The position numbers and the translations under genes were made by a program. This document shows, one piece after another, positions 35,045 to 44,115 of a stretch of DNA of 64,000 nt. How positions within the stretch are numbered: position 1 is the stretch's first letter; every line of letters begins with the position of its first letter. The notes under the pieces were generated by a model that was not told where the DNA came from, did no database searches, and saw only the letters and a program-made list of their open reading frames with translations. This stretch comes from Paenibacillus xylanilyticus (GTDB lineage: Bacteria > Bacillota > Bacilli > Paenibacillales > Paenibacillaceae), in contig NZ_CP044310.1 of NCBI RefSeq assembly GCF_009664365.1, positions 2,553,001-2,617,000 of the forward strand, written 5' to 3'.

Positions 35045-35821
35045 TTGGAGAATAAAGAGACGTTTAATTCAATTGCAAATGAATATGAAAAATATAGACC
35101 TACCTACCCAAATGAAATGTATAACGATATATTTGATTATTCAAATCTGGATAGAGAAGATAAAATTCTGGAGATTGGTTGCGGGACAGGACAAGCCACG
35201 GGAGGAATGGTCGAAAGAGATTACAAACAAATTACCTGTATTGAATACGGTGACAGATTGGCCCAGTTCACTGCAGAGAAATTTAAATCCTATGAAACGA
35301 TCAAGGTGATTAATAGCTCCTTTGAAGAATGGAACGGTGAAGGTGGGCCTTTTAAGTTAGCTATTTCAGGCACAGCATTTCATTTTATCGAACCCAAGTT
35401 TGGTTATCGTAAAGTATGGGAACTTCTTGAGAGTTCGGGTTCGATTGCCTTTTTTTGGACCATACATGTGCCCATGTTTGATGAGCTCCATAACGAAATA
35501 CGATCACACTATAAAGAGCTTGCACCACATTTGGATGATTCAACGTTCCAAACCCCCGAAGAATCCATCGAAAAAAGAAGAGCTATCACGGAGGAGACAG
35601 GAATCTTTACCAATGTAGTAGTGCGAGAATATAGTGAAATTCTTACATATTCAAGCGGAGACTACGTTGCATTACTTAACACGAATTCGAAGCATAGACA
35701 GCTTCCCGATAAACCAAAAGATATCTTATTAAATAAGATTAAAAATTCAATTGATAGATCAGGCGGAACAATTGATAAAGAACACAGAGTGGCATTATTT
35801 TTAGGGAGAAAATTATTGTAG
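35045..35821 (+). CDS. SAM-dependent class I methyltransferase
   Basis: A 258-residue methyltransferase with SAM-binding motif I ILEIGCGTGQAT (near 40-51), acidic motif IEYGDRL at 65-71 and post-I FKLAISGTAFHFIEP. The TTG start follows AGGAGG at 35030-35035 by 9 bases. The C-terminal half is typical of small-molecule methylases. It lies among acetyltransferase genes, compatible with a small-molecule modification or resistance role, which remains inference. Confidence 0.85.
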   Translation: MENKETFNSIANEYEKYRPTYPNEMYNDIFDYSNLDREDKILEIGCGTGQATGGMVERDYKQITCIEYGDRLAQFTAEKFKSYETIKVINSSFEEWNGEGGPFKLAISGTAFHFIEPKFGYRKVWELLESSGSIAFFWTIHVPMFDELHNEIRSHYKELAPHLDDSTFQTPEESIEKRRAITEETGIFTNVVVREYSEILTYSSGDYVALLNTNSKHRQLPDKPKDILLNKIKNSIDRSGGTIDKEHRVALFLGRKLL

Positions 35822-35854
35822 GAAGAGAGAAACATATCCGAAGGAGATGGGACA

Positions 35855-36280
35855 ATGAATTTCGTATATGGAGAATATCTTATTAGTGATAACCAAGAGA
35901 AGATCGACCTCCCTACGGTAAAAGGCTTTCTTGCAAGGAGCTACTGGGCGAACAAGCGCTCAGAGGAAATCATTGAGAAATCCATCCATTCTTCCATATG
36001 TTATGGAATCTACAAAGCGGAGATTCAAGTGGGATTTGCGAGGGTGGTAACAGACGAGGCTACCATGTTCTGGCTTTGTGATGTGTTTATCCATGAAGAT
36101 TATCGGGGACAGGGCCTGGGGAAAAAACTCATTGAAGTAATCACACAGTCGGACCGCTTCAAAAATGTAATGGGACTACTCGGAACATTAGATGCACATG
36201 AACTATACGAACAGTATCAATTCCATAGAAACCAGGATCGATTCATGGTAAGACTTCCTGATGATTTGAGGGAACGGTAA
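35855..36280 (+). CDS. GNAT family N-acetyltransferase
   Basis: A 141-residue GNAT with a compact fold. WLCDVFIHEDYRGQGLGKKLIE contains the RGQGLG acetyl-CoA loop near 81-90, and LYEQYQFHRNQDRFM ends the fold. AAGGAG lies 9 bases before the ATG. It is the third acetyltransferase of the cluster, and its substrate is unknown. Confidence 0.85.
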   Translation: MNFVYGEYLISDNQEKIDLPTVKGFLARSYWANKRSEEIIEKSIHSSICYGIYKAEIQVGFARVVTDEATMFWLCDVFIHEDYRGQGLGKKLIEVITQSDRFKNVMGLLGTLDAHELYEQYQFHRNQDRFMVRLPDDLRER

Positions 36281-36320
36281 ATAAACTTTATACACAGCAT
36301 TCTACATAACAAAGGGGAGT

Positions 36321-36539
36321 ATGAGATCATGTCTGAATACTATTGGGACAGGAATTGGGCAGGAACCTGGTGATTCCGATGAGATCTTAGACAACTTAGT
36401 TAATAGAGAATTACAGCCTGAGGAAGCACGCGAGCAGTATGAAGCTGAATTAACGTTTTCCAAGAGTTTCAATCAGGAGTCCTGGCTTACGTATGCACCC
36501 AGTATGAAAATTTCGTTCGGCACGGTCCTTAGAGCGTAA
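36321..36539 (+). pseudogene. Short hypothetical gene, probably frameshifted
   Basis: AAAGGGG at 36311-36317 could serve ATG 36329 (MSEYYWDRNWAGTW, then stop) or ATG 36321. Only the second frame continues, giving a 72-residue protein whose later part (SDEILDNLVNRELQPEEAREQYE...) reads like real acidic protein. The best single reading is that the 36329 frame joins the 36321 frame after a one-base change near 36370. Function unknown. Confidence 0.35.
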
Positions 36540-36558
36540 TTCGTAGGAGAGATTTTAA

Positions 36559-37053
36559 ATGAAAAAGATTCTAATCTTGGGTATTGTGGCGAGTGGCAAA
36601 ACGACATTGGCTAAGGAAATCTCTCAAAAGATAAATATACCGTGGTATGAGCTGGATACTATAGTCCATCATGAGACACCTCTTGGTAGAAATAAACGTA
36701 CACCGGATGAGCAAATTGCGGTGATTCAGGACATTGATCGTCACGGAGCATGGATATTCGAAGGAACGGATCGGGCATCTTACCGTTGCTTATGGGACAT
36801 GGCAGATCGGATTATCTTTTTGGATACACCCTTGTGGAAAAGAAAAACGAGAATCTTATTGCGATTTATCAAACAAAATCTCGGAATTGAAAAGAGTCAT
36901 TACACAGCTGATGTACAGATGTTAAAAATGATGTACAAATGGACAAGGGATTTTGAGCGAAATCGAGTGGAGTTTGAAAAAAGATTGCAACCATACCATC
37001 ATAAACTGATCATCTTAACGGATAACAAAAAACTGGAGTTAATCCATCCATAG
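36559..37053 (+). CDS. P-loop NTPase of the adenylate-kinase/FlaR type
   Basis: A 164-residue P-loop kinase-like protein. Walker A is GIVASGKTT (8-16), and IPWYELDTIVHH and FEGTDRASYRCLWDMADRIIFLDTP follow, as in proteins often called DNA topology modulation protein FlaR. They resemble small nucleotide or shikimate kinases and probably phosphorylate a small molecule. The DNA-topology name has no support in this sequence. Confidence 0.8.
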   Translation: MKKILILGIVASGKTTLAKEISQKINIPWYELDTIVHHETPLGRNKRTPDEQIAVIQDIDRHGAWIFEGTDRASYRCLWDMADRIIFLDTPLWKRKTRILLRFIKQNLGIEKSHYTADVQMLKMMYKWTRDFERNRVEFEKRLQPYHHKLIILTDNKKLELIHP

Positions 37054-37104
37054 TTGTTGTGAAGAGAATCAAAAGCTAAGCATCAATGGAAAGGAGGGGC
37101 CCTC

Positions 37105-37656
37105 ATGCAGTATGATGACATTCAACAAACGCTGACTACGAAGAGGCTGTGCCTGAGATTGTTCGAGGAATCCGATGCTGCCACCGTCACTGAGCTGTGT
37201 AACAACTACAATATTTATAAAAGCACACTTACGTTACCCTATCCCTACACATTGGATTGTGCGTTATCCTGGATTCAGCATCACCGACACAATTTCGAGA
37301 AAGAGAAACACTATGAATTTGCGATTTGTGATAGGGCAACAGGAACACTATATGGCGCGATAGCCTTATCTTATGATCATCGGTATGATCATGGCGAAAT
37401 GGCTTATTGGATCGGTGAAGCGTATTGGGGGATGGGTTATGCGACAGAAGCTTCACAAGCGATATTGCACTTTGCCTTTCATGTGAAGAGATTTCATAAA
37501 GTATATGGACGACACTTTGCCTCTAATCCGGCGTCTGGAAAAGTTCTTCAAAGGATAGGTATGATTCAGGAAGGTGTCCTCATGGATCATGTGAAGAAGG
37601 AGGGTCAATACGAAAGTCTAATCTATTATGGAATTGTAAAAAGAGAAGAGGAATAA
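37105..37656 (+). CDS. GNAT family N-acetyltransferase (RimJ/RimL type)
   Basis: A 183-residue acetyltransferase of the RimL/[ribosomal protein S5]-alanine type. TKRLCLRLFEESDA opens the fold, MAYWIGEAYWGMGYATEA contains the acetyl-CoA loop, and SGKVLQRIGMIQEG is the usual final helix-turn. AAAGGAGGGG precedes the ATG at good spacing. It is the fourth acetyltransferase of the AT-rich cluster. Confidence 0.88.
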   Translation: MQYDDIQQTLTTKRLCLRLFEESDAATVTELCNNYNIYKSTLTLPYPYTLDCALSWIQHHRHNFEKEKHYEFAICDRATGTLYGAIALSYDHRYDHGEMAYWIGEAYWGMGYATEASQAILHFAFHVKRFHKVYGRHFASNPASGKVLQRIGMIQEGVLMDHVKKEGQYESLIYYGIVKREEE

Positions 37657-38049
37657 ACGGAGCTTATGATCCTCAGGGTTGTAAACAGAAGATAGAAATT
37701 TCACAGCTTTATTTCGCATCATTAAAATGAATGAGCAGACATTGACGGTACATGGTGCATCCGTTCATTTTCTGCTTCTTTTTTTGGTTTTCGAAAACGT
37801 AAATTGATCCCTCCGATATGAGTAAATCAGCACGTCCCCTTCCATTCAAAACCAACAAATATTCTCCCTGAAGATAGTAGTTCAGCCCATAATTTAGTAT
37901 GTTTATTCAATTTTATGACTACTAATACCCTTGAATGTTTTACAAATTCGGTGATTTACCAAATCATTCTTCTTACATTCAACTTGTATCCTACTTGTGT
38001 ACCAGAGAATCCGGTATGGAATCAACCACATTTCAGGAGGGTATACATT
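37657..38049. other. Intergenic region before the phosphonate transporter operon
   Basis: About 390 bases with no gene. A terminator lies at 37729-37790. Near 37983-38003 two copies of ACTTGT (ACTTGTATCCTACTTGTGTACC) may be a regulator site, possibly of the GntR protein encoded at 42610, but this is only a repeat match. Confidence 0.45.
37729..37792 (+). terminator. Probable terminator after the acetyltransferase cluster
   Basis: GAGCAGA and TCTGCTTC, with inner AATGA/TCATT possibilities, form a long-looped hairpin followed by seven T. Confidence 0.5.
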
Positions 38050-38970
38050 GTGAAAAATAGTAAACGCAAAAGTTATCAAAGCTTGATCCTCTCGCTAGTA
38101 TTTATGCTTGTCATCCTGTCGGGATGCGGGGCCTCAGCTAGCTCAAGCTCGAGTGAAGGTGGAATGCCCGAAGTCATTCGGATTGGTATTATGCCAAGCG
38201 AAGAGGGCGAGATGAACCGTTCCCAGGAACAGCTAGCAACAGATATTACCGAAGCAACCGGTATCCCTGCTGAAATTTTTGTAGCTGAAGATTATAACAT
38301 GGTTATCGAAGCCCTGCGCGCAGGCAAAATCGAAATTGGACTGATCGGGCCGTTTGGTTACATCATCGCTACGGAACGGGCCAATGCCAAGCTGCTTGTC
38401 CGTTCTGAAAGTGATCAACAATCGAATACGGTTATCCTCGTTCGTAATGACTCTCCATATCAAAGTGTACAGGACCTTAAAGGAAAAGATTTTTTGTTTG
38501 CTGATCCGGCATCAACCTCCGGCAATTTGTACCCACGTGCCACATTGATGAAAGAGCTGGGTCTTTCCAATAAGGAGCTGGATTCCTTCTTCGGCAGTGT
38601 AGCGTTCTCCGGTGGACATGACAAATCACTGCTTGCACTGGCCAATGGCAATGCGGATGCGATTGGTACGTCAAGTCTCATGGTGCCGATGATGGCTGAA
38701 TCCGGACTTGTTAAAGAGGAAGATTTCCGCGTGATTGCCGAATCGGATCCGATCGTCGGTGGGGCTCGACTGCTTTACCGTCAAGACTTGCCAGAAGAAT
38801 TGGTTACACAGCTGCGTGAGCTCATGCTGGACTATGATACGAAAAACCCTAAATTCCTCGAAAGTGTAGGCGCAGCCCGTTTTGTAGAAGGCAGCGACAG
38901 TGATTTTAATCCAATCCGGGAAGTCGCCAAAGCACTGGATATGTCCCCAGAGGAACTGCTCAAGAAATAG
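38050..38970 (+). CDS. phnD: Phosphonate/phosphite-type ABC transporter substrate-binding lipoprotein
   Basis: A 306-residue lipoprotein. The N-terminus KRKSYQSLILSLVFMLVILSGC ends in the lipobox LSGC, then a Ser-rich linker. The mature part is a PhnD-type binding protein: IRIGIMPSE, LRAGKIEIGLIGPFGY and FADPASTSGNLYPRATL. PhnD proteins take phosphonates, phosphite or phosphate esters from outside to the PhnCE permease. AGGAGGG at 38036-38041 supports the GTG at 38050. Confidence 0.9.
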   Translation: MKNSKRKSYQSLILSLVFMLVILSGCGASASSSSSEGGMPEVIRIGIMPSEEGEMNRSQEQLATDITEATGIPAEIFVAEDYNMVIEALRAGKIEIGLIGPFGYIIATERANAKLLVRSESDQQSNTVILVRNDSPYQSVQDLKGKDFLFADPASTSGNLYPRATLMKELGLSNKELDSFFGSVAFSGGHDKSLLALANGNADAIGTSSLMVPMMAESGLVKEEDFRVIAESDPIVGGARLLYRQDLPEELVTQLRELMLDYDTKNPKFLESVGAARFVEGSDSDFNPIREVAKALDMSPEELLKK

Positions 38971-39002
38971 AATTCAAACGTGAAAGATAAGGAGGAAATA
39001 AT

Positions 39003-39770
39003 ATGACACTTTTACAGGTGGAAGGGTTGTCCAAGGTATATCCCGACGGAACCAAAGCACTTGATAACTTGAACCTGACGATTAATGCCGGAGAGTTCGT
39101 TGTCGTCATTGGACCGAGCGGCGCCGGGAAGAGCACTTTGCTGCGAAGCCTGAACCGAATGATCGAGCCGACTAACGGAAAGATTCAGTTCAAAGGCAGT
39201 GAAACCATGGGCATCAAGGGGAAAAAGCTCCGTGAACTTCGACGCCATATGGGTATGATTTTTCAGGGATATAACCTGGTCACTCGCGTATCCGTTCTTC
39301 ATAACGTACTGCATGGACGTTTAGGCTACATGAATCCGCTCAAAGGCGCACTGGGTCTCTACTCCAAAGCTGATACAGATGCAGCCAAGGTTATGCTCCA
39401 CCGTGTTGGTTTACATGAACAGATGTACAAGAGGGCAGATGAACTCAGTGGAGGTCAGCAGCAGAGAGTAGGCATTGCACGAGCGCTTTCGCAGAAGCCG
39501 GATTTGATATTGGCAGATGAACCGATAGCGAGTCTCGACCCTGCTTCCTCGGAGACGATCATGCATTACTTGTATACGATCTGCAAAGAGGAAGGCATTG
39601 CCTGTCTGTGCAATCTGCATCAGGTGGATATCGCGAAGAAATATGCAACCCGTATCATCGGCATTCATAAAGGGTCCAAGGTCTTTGACGGAACACCTGA
39701 AGAACTGACGGAAGATATGATCCGGCTCATTTACAACCAGACCAATCCCCAAGTGAAGGAGACAGCCTGA
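39003..39770 (+). CDS. phnC: Phosphonate-type ABC transporter ATP-binding protein
   Basis: A 255-residue ABC ATPase of the PhnC type. Walker A is GPSGAGKST (37-45), the Q-loop is GMIFQGYNL, the signature is LSGGQQQR, Walker B is LILADEP and the H-switch is NLHQ. AAGGAGG precedes the ATG. It pairs with the two PhnE permeases downstream; the three genes are contiguous or overlapping. Confidence 0.92.
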   Translation: MTLLQVEGLSKVYPDGTKALDNLNLTINAGEFVVVIGPSGAGKSTLLRSLNRMIEPTNGKIQFKGSETMGIKGKKLRELRRHMGMIFQGYNLVTRVSVLHNVLHGRLGYMNPLKGALGLYSKADTDAAKVMLHRVGLHEQMYKRADELSGGQQQRVGIARALSQKPDLILADEPIASLDPASSETIMHYLYTICKEEGIACLCNLHQVDIAKKYATRIIGIHKGSKVFDGTPEELTEDMIRLIYNQTNPQVKETA

Positions 39771-39771
39771 C

Positions 39772-40563
39772 ATGAATGCGGCTCAGTTGCAATCTGCCCG
39801 AAAAATGAAACGCACCCAGACGATATTGTTTGTTATTGTGCTGCTCGCTCTCATCATCTGGTCTTCCATCGGCGCAGAGTTTTCATTAGGTACTTTATTT
39901 GCAGGGATAGGAGAGAGCTTTCGATTTATCTTTTTCGATTTTCTTCCACCTGATCTTTCTACACTTTCCCAGCTCATTGAACCTGCTCTGCAGACTCTGT
40001 ATATGAGCGTGGTAGCGATGGTCATCGGGTCGGTTGTAGCAGGAATGTTATCCTTTTTAGCCGCAGCCACAACAAGCCCGCACCCTTACCTTCAGGTATT
40101 TGTTCGTGCAGCTACATCTCTGTTTCGTAACATTCCGGTCATTATCTGGACGATACTGCTTGTTGCAGCGTTTGGACTGGGTGCTGTAGTCGGTACAATG
40201 TCACTGATCCTTATCTCGATCGGTATGCTGACGCGTTCCTTTGCCGAGGTGCTTGAAGAGATTGATATGGGGCAGGTAGAAGCGGTTCGTGCTGCCGGCG
40301 GAAGTTATTTTCAAGTGTTGTCCCAAGCCGTATTTCCACAATTCCTTCCCGGGTTTATCGGCTGGAGCTTGTACAACTTCGAAATCAACGTACGCGCATC
40401 CACGATTATAGGTATGGTTGGAGGCGGTGGCCTTGGATTTATCCTGCAATCCAAGCTGAAGCTGTTTCAGTATCAGGAAGCCAGCATGGCCGTGCTGCTT
40501 GTGCTCGTTATCGTTCTTGTTGTGGAAACGATCACCAATCGCGTAAGGGAGCGAATCATATGA
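39772..40563 (+). CDS. phnE: Phosphonate-type ABC transporter permease (PhnE)
   Basis: A 263-residue integral membrane permease with about six helices and the EAA-type coupling loop FAEVLEEIDMGQVEAVRAAGG near residues 155-175. FEINVRASTIIGMVGGGGLGF is the conserved PhnE end region. It starts one base after the phnC stop and overlaps the second permease gene by 4 bases. Confidence 0.9.
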   Translation: MNAAQLQSARKMKRTQTILFVIVLLALIIWSSIGAEFSLGTLFAGIGESFRFIFFDFLPPDLSTLSQLIEPALQTLYMSVVAMVIGSVVAGMLSFLAAATTSPHPYLQVFVRAATSLFRNIPVIIWTILLVAAFGLGAVVGTMSLILISIGMLTRSFAEVLEEIDMGQVEAVRAAGGSYFQVLSQAVFPQFLPGFIGWSLYNFEINVRASTIIGMVGGGGLGFILQSKLKLFQYQEASMAVLLVLVIVLVVETITNRVRERII

Positions 40564-41399
40564 GTATGCAAATGAACGAAGTGAAGCCATCTTTTACGCT
40601 GTATACTTCCATGCCAGAGCCACCCAAGCCGAAGAGGAACAAGCTGTTAGTGATCGGTCTGCCGCTTATTGCCGTGCTTTTTGTGTTCAGTCTCGTCCAG
40701 CTGCAGTTCGACTATGCCAAGATTGCCCAAGGCTTTACGAAACTCGGCGGTTACATGGGAACCATGTTTCCACCTGATTTCTCGGCCTGGCGCCATGTTC
40801 TGCTCGCGGCTGTAGAATCATTGCAGGTTGCCATTCTTGGATCGGTGCTGGGAATTGTCGTAGCGTTCTTTCTCTCCTTTTTGGCTGCAAGCAATTTGAC
40901 GCCTCATCCGTTCGTTGCCTGGATCATTCGAAGCGCTGCTTCCTTGCTTCGTGCGATTCCCACTATCGTGTGGGCTCTCATCTTTATCGTGTCTGTGGGT
41001 CTTGGACCGCTTCCCGGAGTGCTTGCGATCGCTGTGTCTGCGGCAGGTATGCTTGTCAAAGTATTTGCCCAGTCACTGGAGGAGATCGACAAGGGCGTAC
41101 TCGAAGCGATGCATTCTACCGGTGCCAGCTGGCTGCAGATTGTCATGCAGGGTATTTTACCTACAGTGAAAACAGCCTTTATCGCCTGGTGTGTGCTGCA
41201 GCTGGAAGGCGGCATTGCCGAATCCACAATTCTTGGTGCGGTTGGCGCAGGAGGTATTGGATATGAGATGACTCATGCCATGAAATCCTATAACTTTGCA
41301 GCAGCATTATTTGTGGGATTGGTCGTATTCGCCATGGTATTCAGCGTGGAGTTTGTGGCAAACCGATATAAAATGAAGCTAAAAACACGTCAGAACTAA
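40560..41399 (+). CDS. phnE: Phosphonate-type ABC transporter permease (second PhnE)
   Basis: A 279-residue permease related to the one before it. It has a long cytoplasmic N-terminus, about six helices, the EAA loop FAQSLEEIDKGVLEAMHSTGAS and the end region GGIAESTILGAVGAGGIGYEM. Two PhnE genes side by side, each different, imply a heterodimeric channel, a layout known in several Firmicutes phn clusters. The ATGA overlap implies coupled translation. Confidence 0.9.
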   Translation: MSMQMNEVKPSFTLYTSMPEPPKPKRNKLLVIGLPLIAVLFVFSLVQLQFDYAKIAQGFTKLGGYMGTMFPPDFSAWRHVLLAAVESLQVAILGSVLGIVVAFFLSFLAASNLTPHPFVAWIIRSAASLLRAIPTIVWALIFIVSVGLGPLPGVLAIAVSAAGMLVKVFAQSLEEIDKGVLEAMHSTGASWLQIVMQGILPTVKTAFIAWCVLQLEGGIAESTILGAVGAGGIGYEMTHAMKSYNFAAALFVGLVVFAMVFSVEFVANRYKMKLKTRQN

Positions 41400-41446
41400 T
41401 TCATTTACATTCATAATTATAAGTATCATTTGGAGGAGGAAGCACA

Positions 41447-42451
41447 ATGTCAACATCTAATTCACTTTTAAAACAAGGCCCCCAGGTTCAGGCTAAGTAT
41501 AGCGAGAATAACGGGATAGCATTAGCCTGGAATATGGCAGAGTCCATGGAGGTGGAGGCAGTTTACCATTCTGTGAGTCCGGAATTTATTGAATCCAGCA
41601 GCACGCTTTTAGATATACAGATTGACCCGGCAGGAGCGGTATTTACGAGAACGGTGGCTCCTGGCCGCAACTATTATCATGTGAAATTCACGAATGGGTC
41701 GGTGTCCACCATTAACGACCGCATGATCTACACGGATGGCGTAATTAATTTCCGGGATATGGGTGGTTACCTTACAGAAGATGGTCGTACGACCCGTTGG
41801 GGCATGCTGCTGCGATCTGCTGATCTGCATGAGCTTAGTGAGCAGGACCTGCAAACGGCAGCTGCGCTCGGCATTGACTGGATTTGTGATCTGCGCAGCG
41901 ATTTTGAAGTAGCCAGCCGTCCAAGTCCAGCCATTGGCCATGCGATCAACACGAATATTCCCTTTATGGCGGAAGCAAGTCCGGAGGAAATGCAGAAGAT
42001 CGGACATGATCTGCATGCAGGCTACAAAGCCATGATTTTAAATACGGAGAAATGCACACTTATTCTAAATGAACTATTACAAGAAGAGCGGGACACTTCC
42101 TTATTCCACTGTGCCGCTGGTAAAGACCGAACCGGAGTTGTATGTGCCTTGATTCTTCTCACCCTGGGTGTGCCGCGAGAAGTAGTTATTGAAGACTATG
42201 AGCTGACGAATCTCGCGGTGGACGGTCTCATGCAGCGTTTCCTATCCGGAAACAACAAGGATTATCAGAAATATATGGATCAAATGCCTGAACTACAGGG
42301 AGCGATTCCGGAAATGATGAAAGCGGCCTTCATCCAGGCTGCACTCGAAGCAATCGATGAAAACTACGGGTCTTTCGAGCAGTATCTTTCAGAGGGACTA
42401 GGCATTACCTCAGAGCAAAGGACAGCTCTTCAAAACAAATATCTGGCTTAA
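41447..42451 (+). CDS. Tyrosine-phosphatase-like enzyme (PTP loop CxxxxxR)
   Basis: A 334-residue protein. After about 100 residues of beta-rich unknown domain comes a DSP-like phosphatase: FRDMGGYLTEDGRTTRWGMLLRSADL, then the P-loop HCAAGKDRTG with Cys222 and Arg228. This type includes Listeria LipA, which hydrolyses phosphotyrosine and phosphoinositides. Downstream of the phn transporter it could dephosphorylate an imported phosphate ester. It has no signal peptide, so it acts in the cytoplasm. Confidence 0.85.
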   Translation: MSTSNSLLKQGPQVQAKYSENNGIALAWNMAESMEVEAVYHSVSPEFIESSSTLLDIQIDPAGAVFTRTVAPGRNYYHVKFTNGSVSTINDRMIYTDGVINFRDMGGYLTEDGRTTRWGMLLRSADLHELSEQDLQTAAALGIDWICDLRSDFEVASRPSPAIGHAINTNIPFMAEASPEEMQKIGHDLHAGYKAMILNTEKCTLILNELLQEERDTSLFHCAAGKDRTGVVCALILLTLGVPREVVIEDYELTNLAVDGLMQRFLSGNNKDYQKYMDQMPELQGAIPEMMKAAFIQAALEAIDENYGSFEQYLSEGLGITSEQRTALQNKYLA

Positions 42452-42457
42452 TAAAAT

Positions 42458-42492
42458 GGAGTCCAGACACTGGAATACAGTGCTCGGACTCC
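42458..42492 (+). terminator. Hairpin after the phosphatase gene
   Basis: GGAGTCC..CACTG pairs with CAGTG..GGACTCC. The T run is short (CTTCTT). Confidence 0.55.
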
Positions 42493-42510
42493 TTCTTGCC
42501 TCCGTCTAGG

Positions 42511-42540
42511 TTGCGTAACTTCTCCTAAGACTGGTAATAT
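42511..42540 (+). promoter_or_regulatory. Possible promoter of the GntR gene
   Basis: TTGCGT (42511-42516) and TAATAT (42535-42540) are spaced by 18 bases. A start codon inside this leader is unlikely, which supports the ATG at 42610. Confidence 0.4.
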
Positions 42541-42609
42541 AGGGTGAAATGTGTAGATTGCGTTAAAATTCAAATGAAGTCCTCATCAATGGGAGAAAGG
42601 GATTATGAT

Positions 42610-43263
42610 ATGAACAAAATATCGCTTGTCGATACAGCATATATGATGCTGCGTGAGCGAATGGTCTGCGGAGAATTAATGCCCGAAACCCTGCTATCTG
42701 AGAACGAGTTGGCCGAGGAGTACCAGATGAGCCGTACCCCAATTCGTCATGCCATTGCTCGTCTTGAATCCGAAGGTTATGTAACTGCTCTCAAAAATCG
42801 CGGTGTCTTGGTTAAGGATGTCGGCGGGAAAGAATTTCTAGATCTAATCGAACAGATACAATCCATGCTTTTTTATTCTTTTGAAATGATGAAAAAACCG
42901 AACCGAGAGATCTATTTAAATCTGGAATCACTCGCAGCTCATGTGGAGGTTCAGCGAACCGCCGAGAAAAGGAATGATTATCCTTTATACACCGAGCATC
43001 ATTTTCTTTTCATGCGGGAGATCGTGGAATCCTTGAACAATGGCGTTATGCTGAACACATTTGATTCGTTTCGGGATAAACTCTACATGTATTCCATCGT
43101 CCGCTTCAAGCGAACTCCACATATCAAACACTACAGTGCGATCGGGATTAATCGGGATACGCTGCACGCCTTATCCAGCAATGATTATAGCGCAGCTCAA
43201 GAGGTTGTGTTATCTCTCATTCCGATTACCAGAGAGCGTATGCTTGCTACAGGTCAGTTTTAA
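42610..43263 (+). CDS. GntR family transcriptional regulator
   Basis: A 217-residue regulator. The N-terminal winged helix is AYMMLRERMVCGELMPETLLSENELAEEYQMSRTPIRHAIARLESEGYV, a clear GntR signature. The C-terminal domain is helical, FCD-like (LIEQIQSMLFYS... LSLIPITRERML), a ligand-binding type. AAAGGG at 42595-42600 puts the start at 42610. It follows the phn-phosphatase operon and is its likely regulator. Confidence 0.87.
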   Translation: MNKISLVDTAYMMLRERMVCGELMPETLLSENELAEEYQMSRTPIRHAIARLESEGYVTALKNRGVLVKDVGGKEFLDLIEQIQSMLFYSFEMMKKPNREIYLNLESLAAHVEVQRTAEKRNDYPLYTEHHFLFMREIVESLNNGVMLNTFDSFRDKLYMYSIVRFKRTPHIKHYSAIGINRDTLHALSSNDYSAAQEVVLSLIPITRERMLATGQF

Positions 43264-43325
43264 CTTTTTTTCTATGAAAAAGGTATGGGTTATTTTCATA
43301 TGCACATGCTTCAGAAGGATATAAC

Positions 43326-43350
43326 GCAGCCTCCACGGGCTGCTTATTTT
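43326..43350 (+). terminator. Terminator after the GntR gene
   Basis: GCAGCC pairs with GGGCTGC around TCCAC and is followed by a mostly T stretch. Confidence 0.55.
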
Positions 43351-43370
43351 GTTAGAGGAAGGTGAGGAAA

Positions 43371-44006
43371 ATGACGGTTGTAGGTATACTCGGAACCATT
43401 CATAATCCGGAATTGAGAGAAACATATCATTGTTCACTCGCCCTATATGAATCTCTTATTACTGAATTTAAACCGGATATTATATGCGGAGAAGTACACC
43501 CGTTAAGCTGGCAGAAATACCTCAAGGACCGCAATAATAAGGGATATTGGGGAGAGCCGGCAAGCGAATATTGGGAGCTCATATTTCCATTATGTGAGGA
43601 AAACCAGATTGAATTTGTACCCATTGACTGGTTTGAACTAGATGTGTGGAATCATTTCGATCCATTTGGAGGTTATTCCGAAGAGCAGCGTGAAGAATTA
43701 CAGCGAATCGACGATGAATGGTTTTTGAAACAAATGAGTACACATGCAGCGGGAAACATACCCTTCAATTCGGTGGAGTTTGATGAGATGACCCGTCTGA
43801 AATATGAATGGTTAAACCAGATCAATCCAACAGCTCACAACATTCGCTGGGTCGTGCGTAATCAAATTATGATTCAGCGGGTGAAAAACACAATTGATTC
43901 GAATCCGGATAAGAGAATTCTGTGTATTGTAGGAGCCGATCATAATGATCTGTTCCAAGAGACACTAATCAAAGAACCGATTCAACTGGTCTATCCGTTA
44001 AGGTAG
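43371..44006 (+). CDS. Hypothetical protein, TraB/ChaN-like pattern
   Basis: A 211-residue cytosolic protein. The opening VVGILGTIHNPEL and CGEVHPLSW, and the later RVKNTIDSNPDKRILCIVGADH, follow the order of conserved GT.H, E and GxxH elements in TraB/ChaN/erythromycin-esterase-like proteins. The similarity is weak and I would treat the family as a guess. The ATG at 43371 has GGAAGGTGAGG before it. It has no clear functional partner. Confidence 0.55.
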   Translation: MTVVGILGTIHNPELRETYHCSLALYESLITEFKPDIICGEVHPLSWQKYLKDRNNKGYWGEPASEYWELIFPLCEENQIEFVPIDWFELDVWNHFDPFGGYSEEQREELQRIDDEWFLKQMSTHAAGNIPFNSVEFDEMTRLKYEWLNQINPTAHNIRWVVRNQIMIQRVKNTIDSNPDKRILCIVGADHNDLFQETLIKEPIQLVYPLR

Positions 44007-44115
44007 TACTGAAATGATGGGGTCCATACTTTTTTAATACAGCAGAGACCATTTCGTATATAATAGAGGACACGTATCATTCTACATACTACATAACAAC
44101 GAGGTGCACCAATCT

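Noticed and set aside
33746..37656. Integron-like cassette array in the acetyltransferase run.
   Set aside because: No attC-like imperfect palindromes repeated between genes and no integrase gene.
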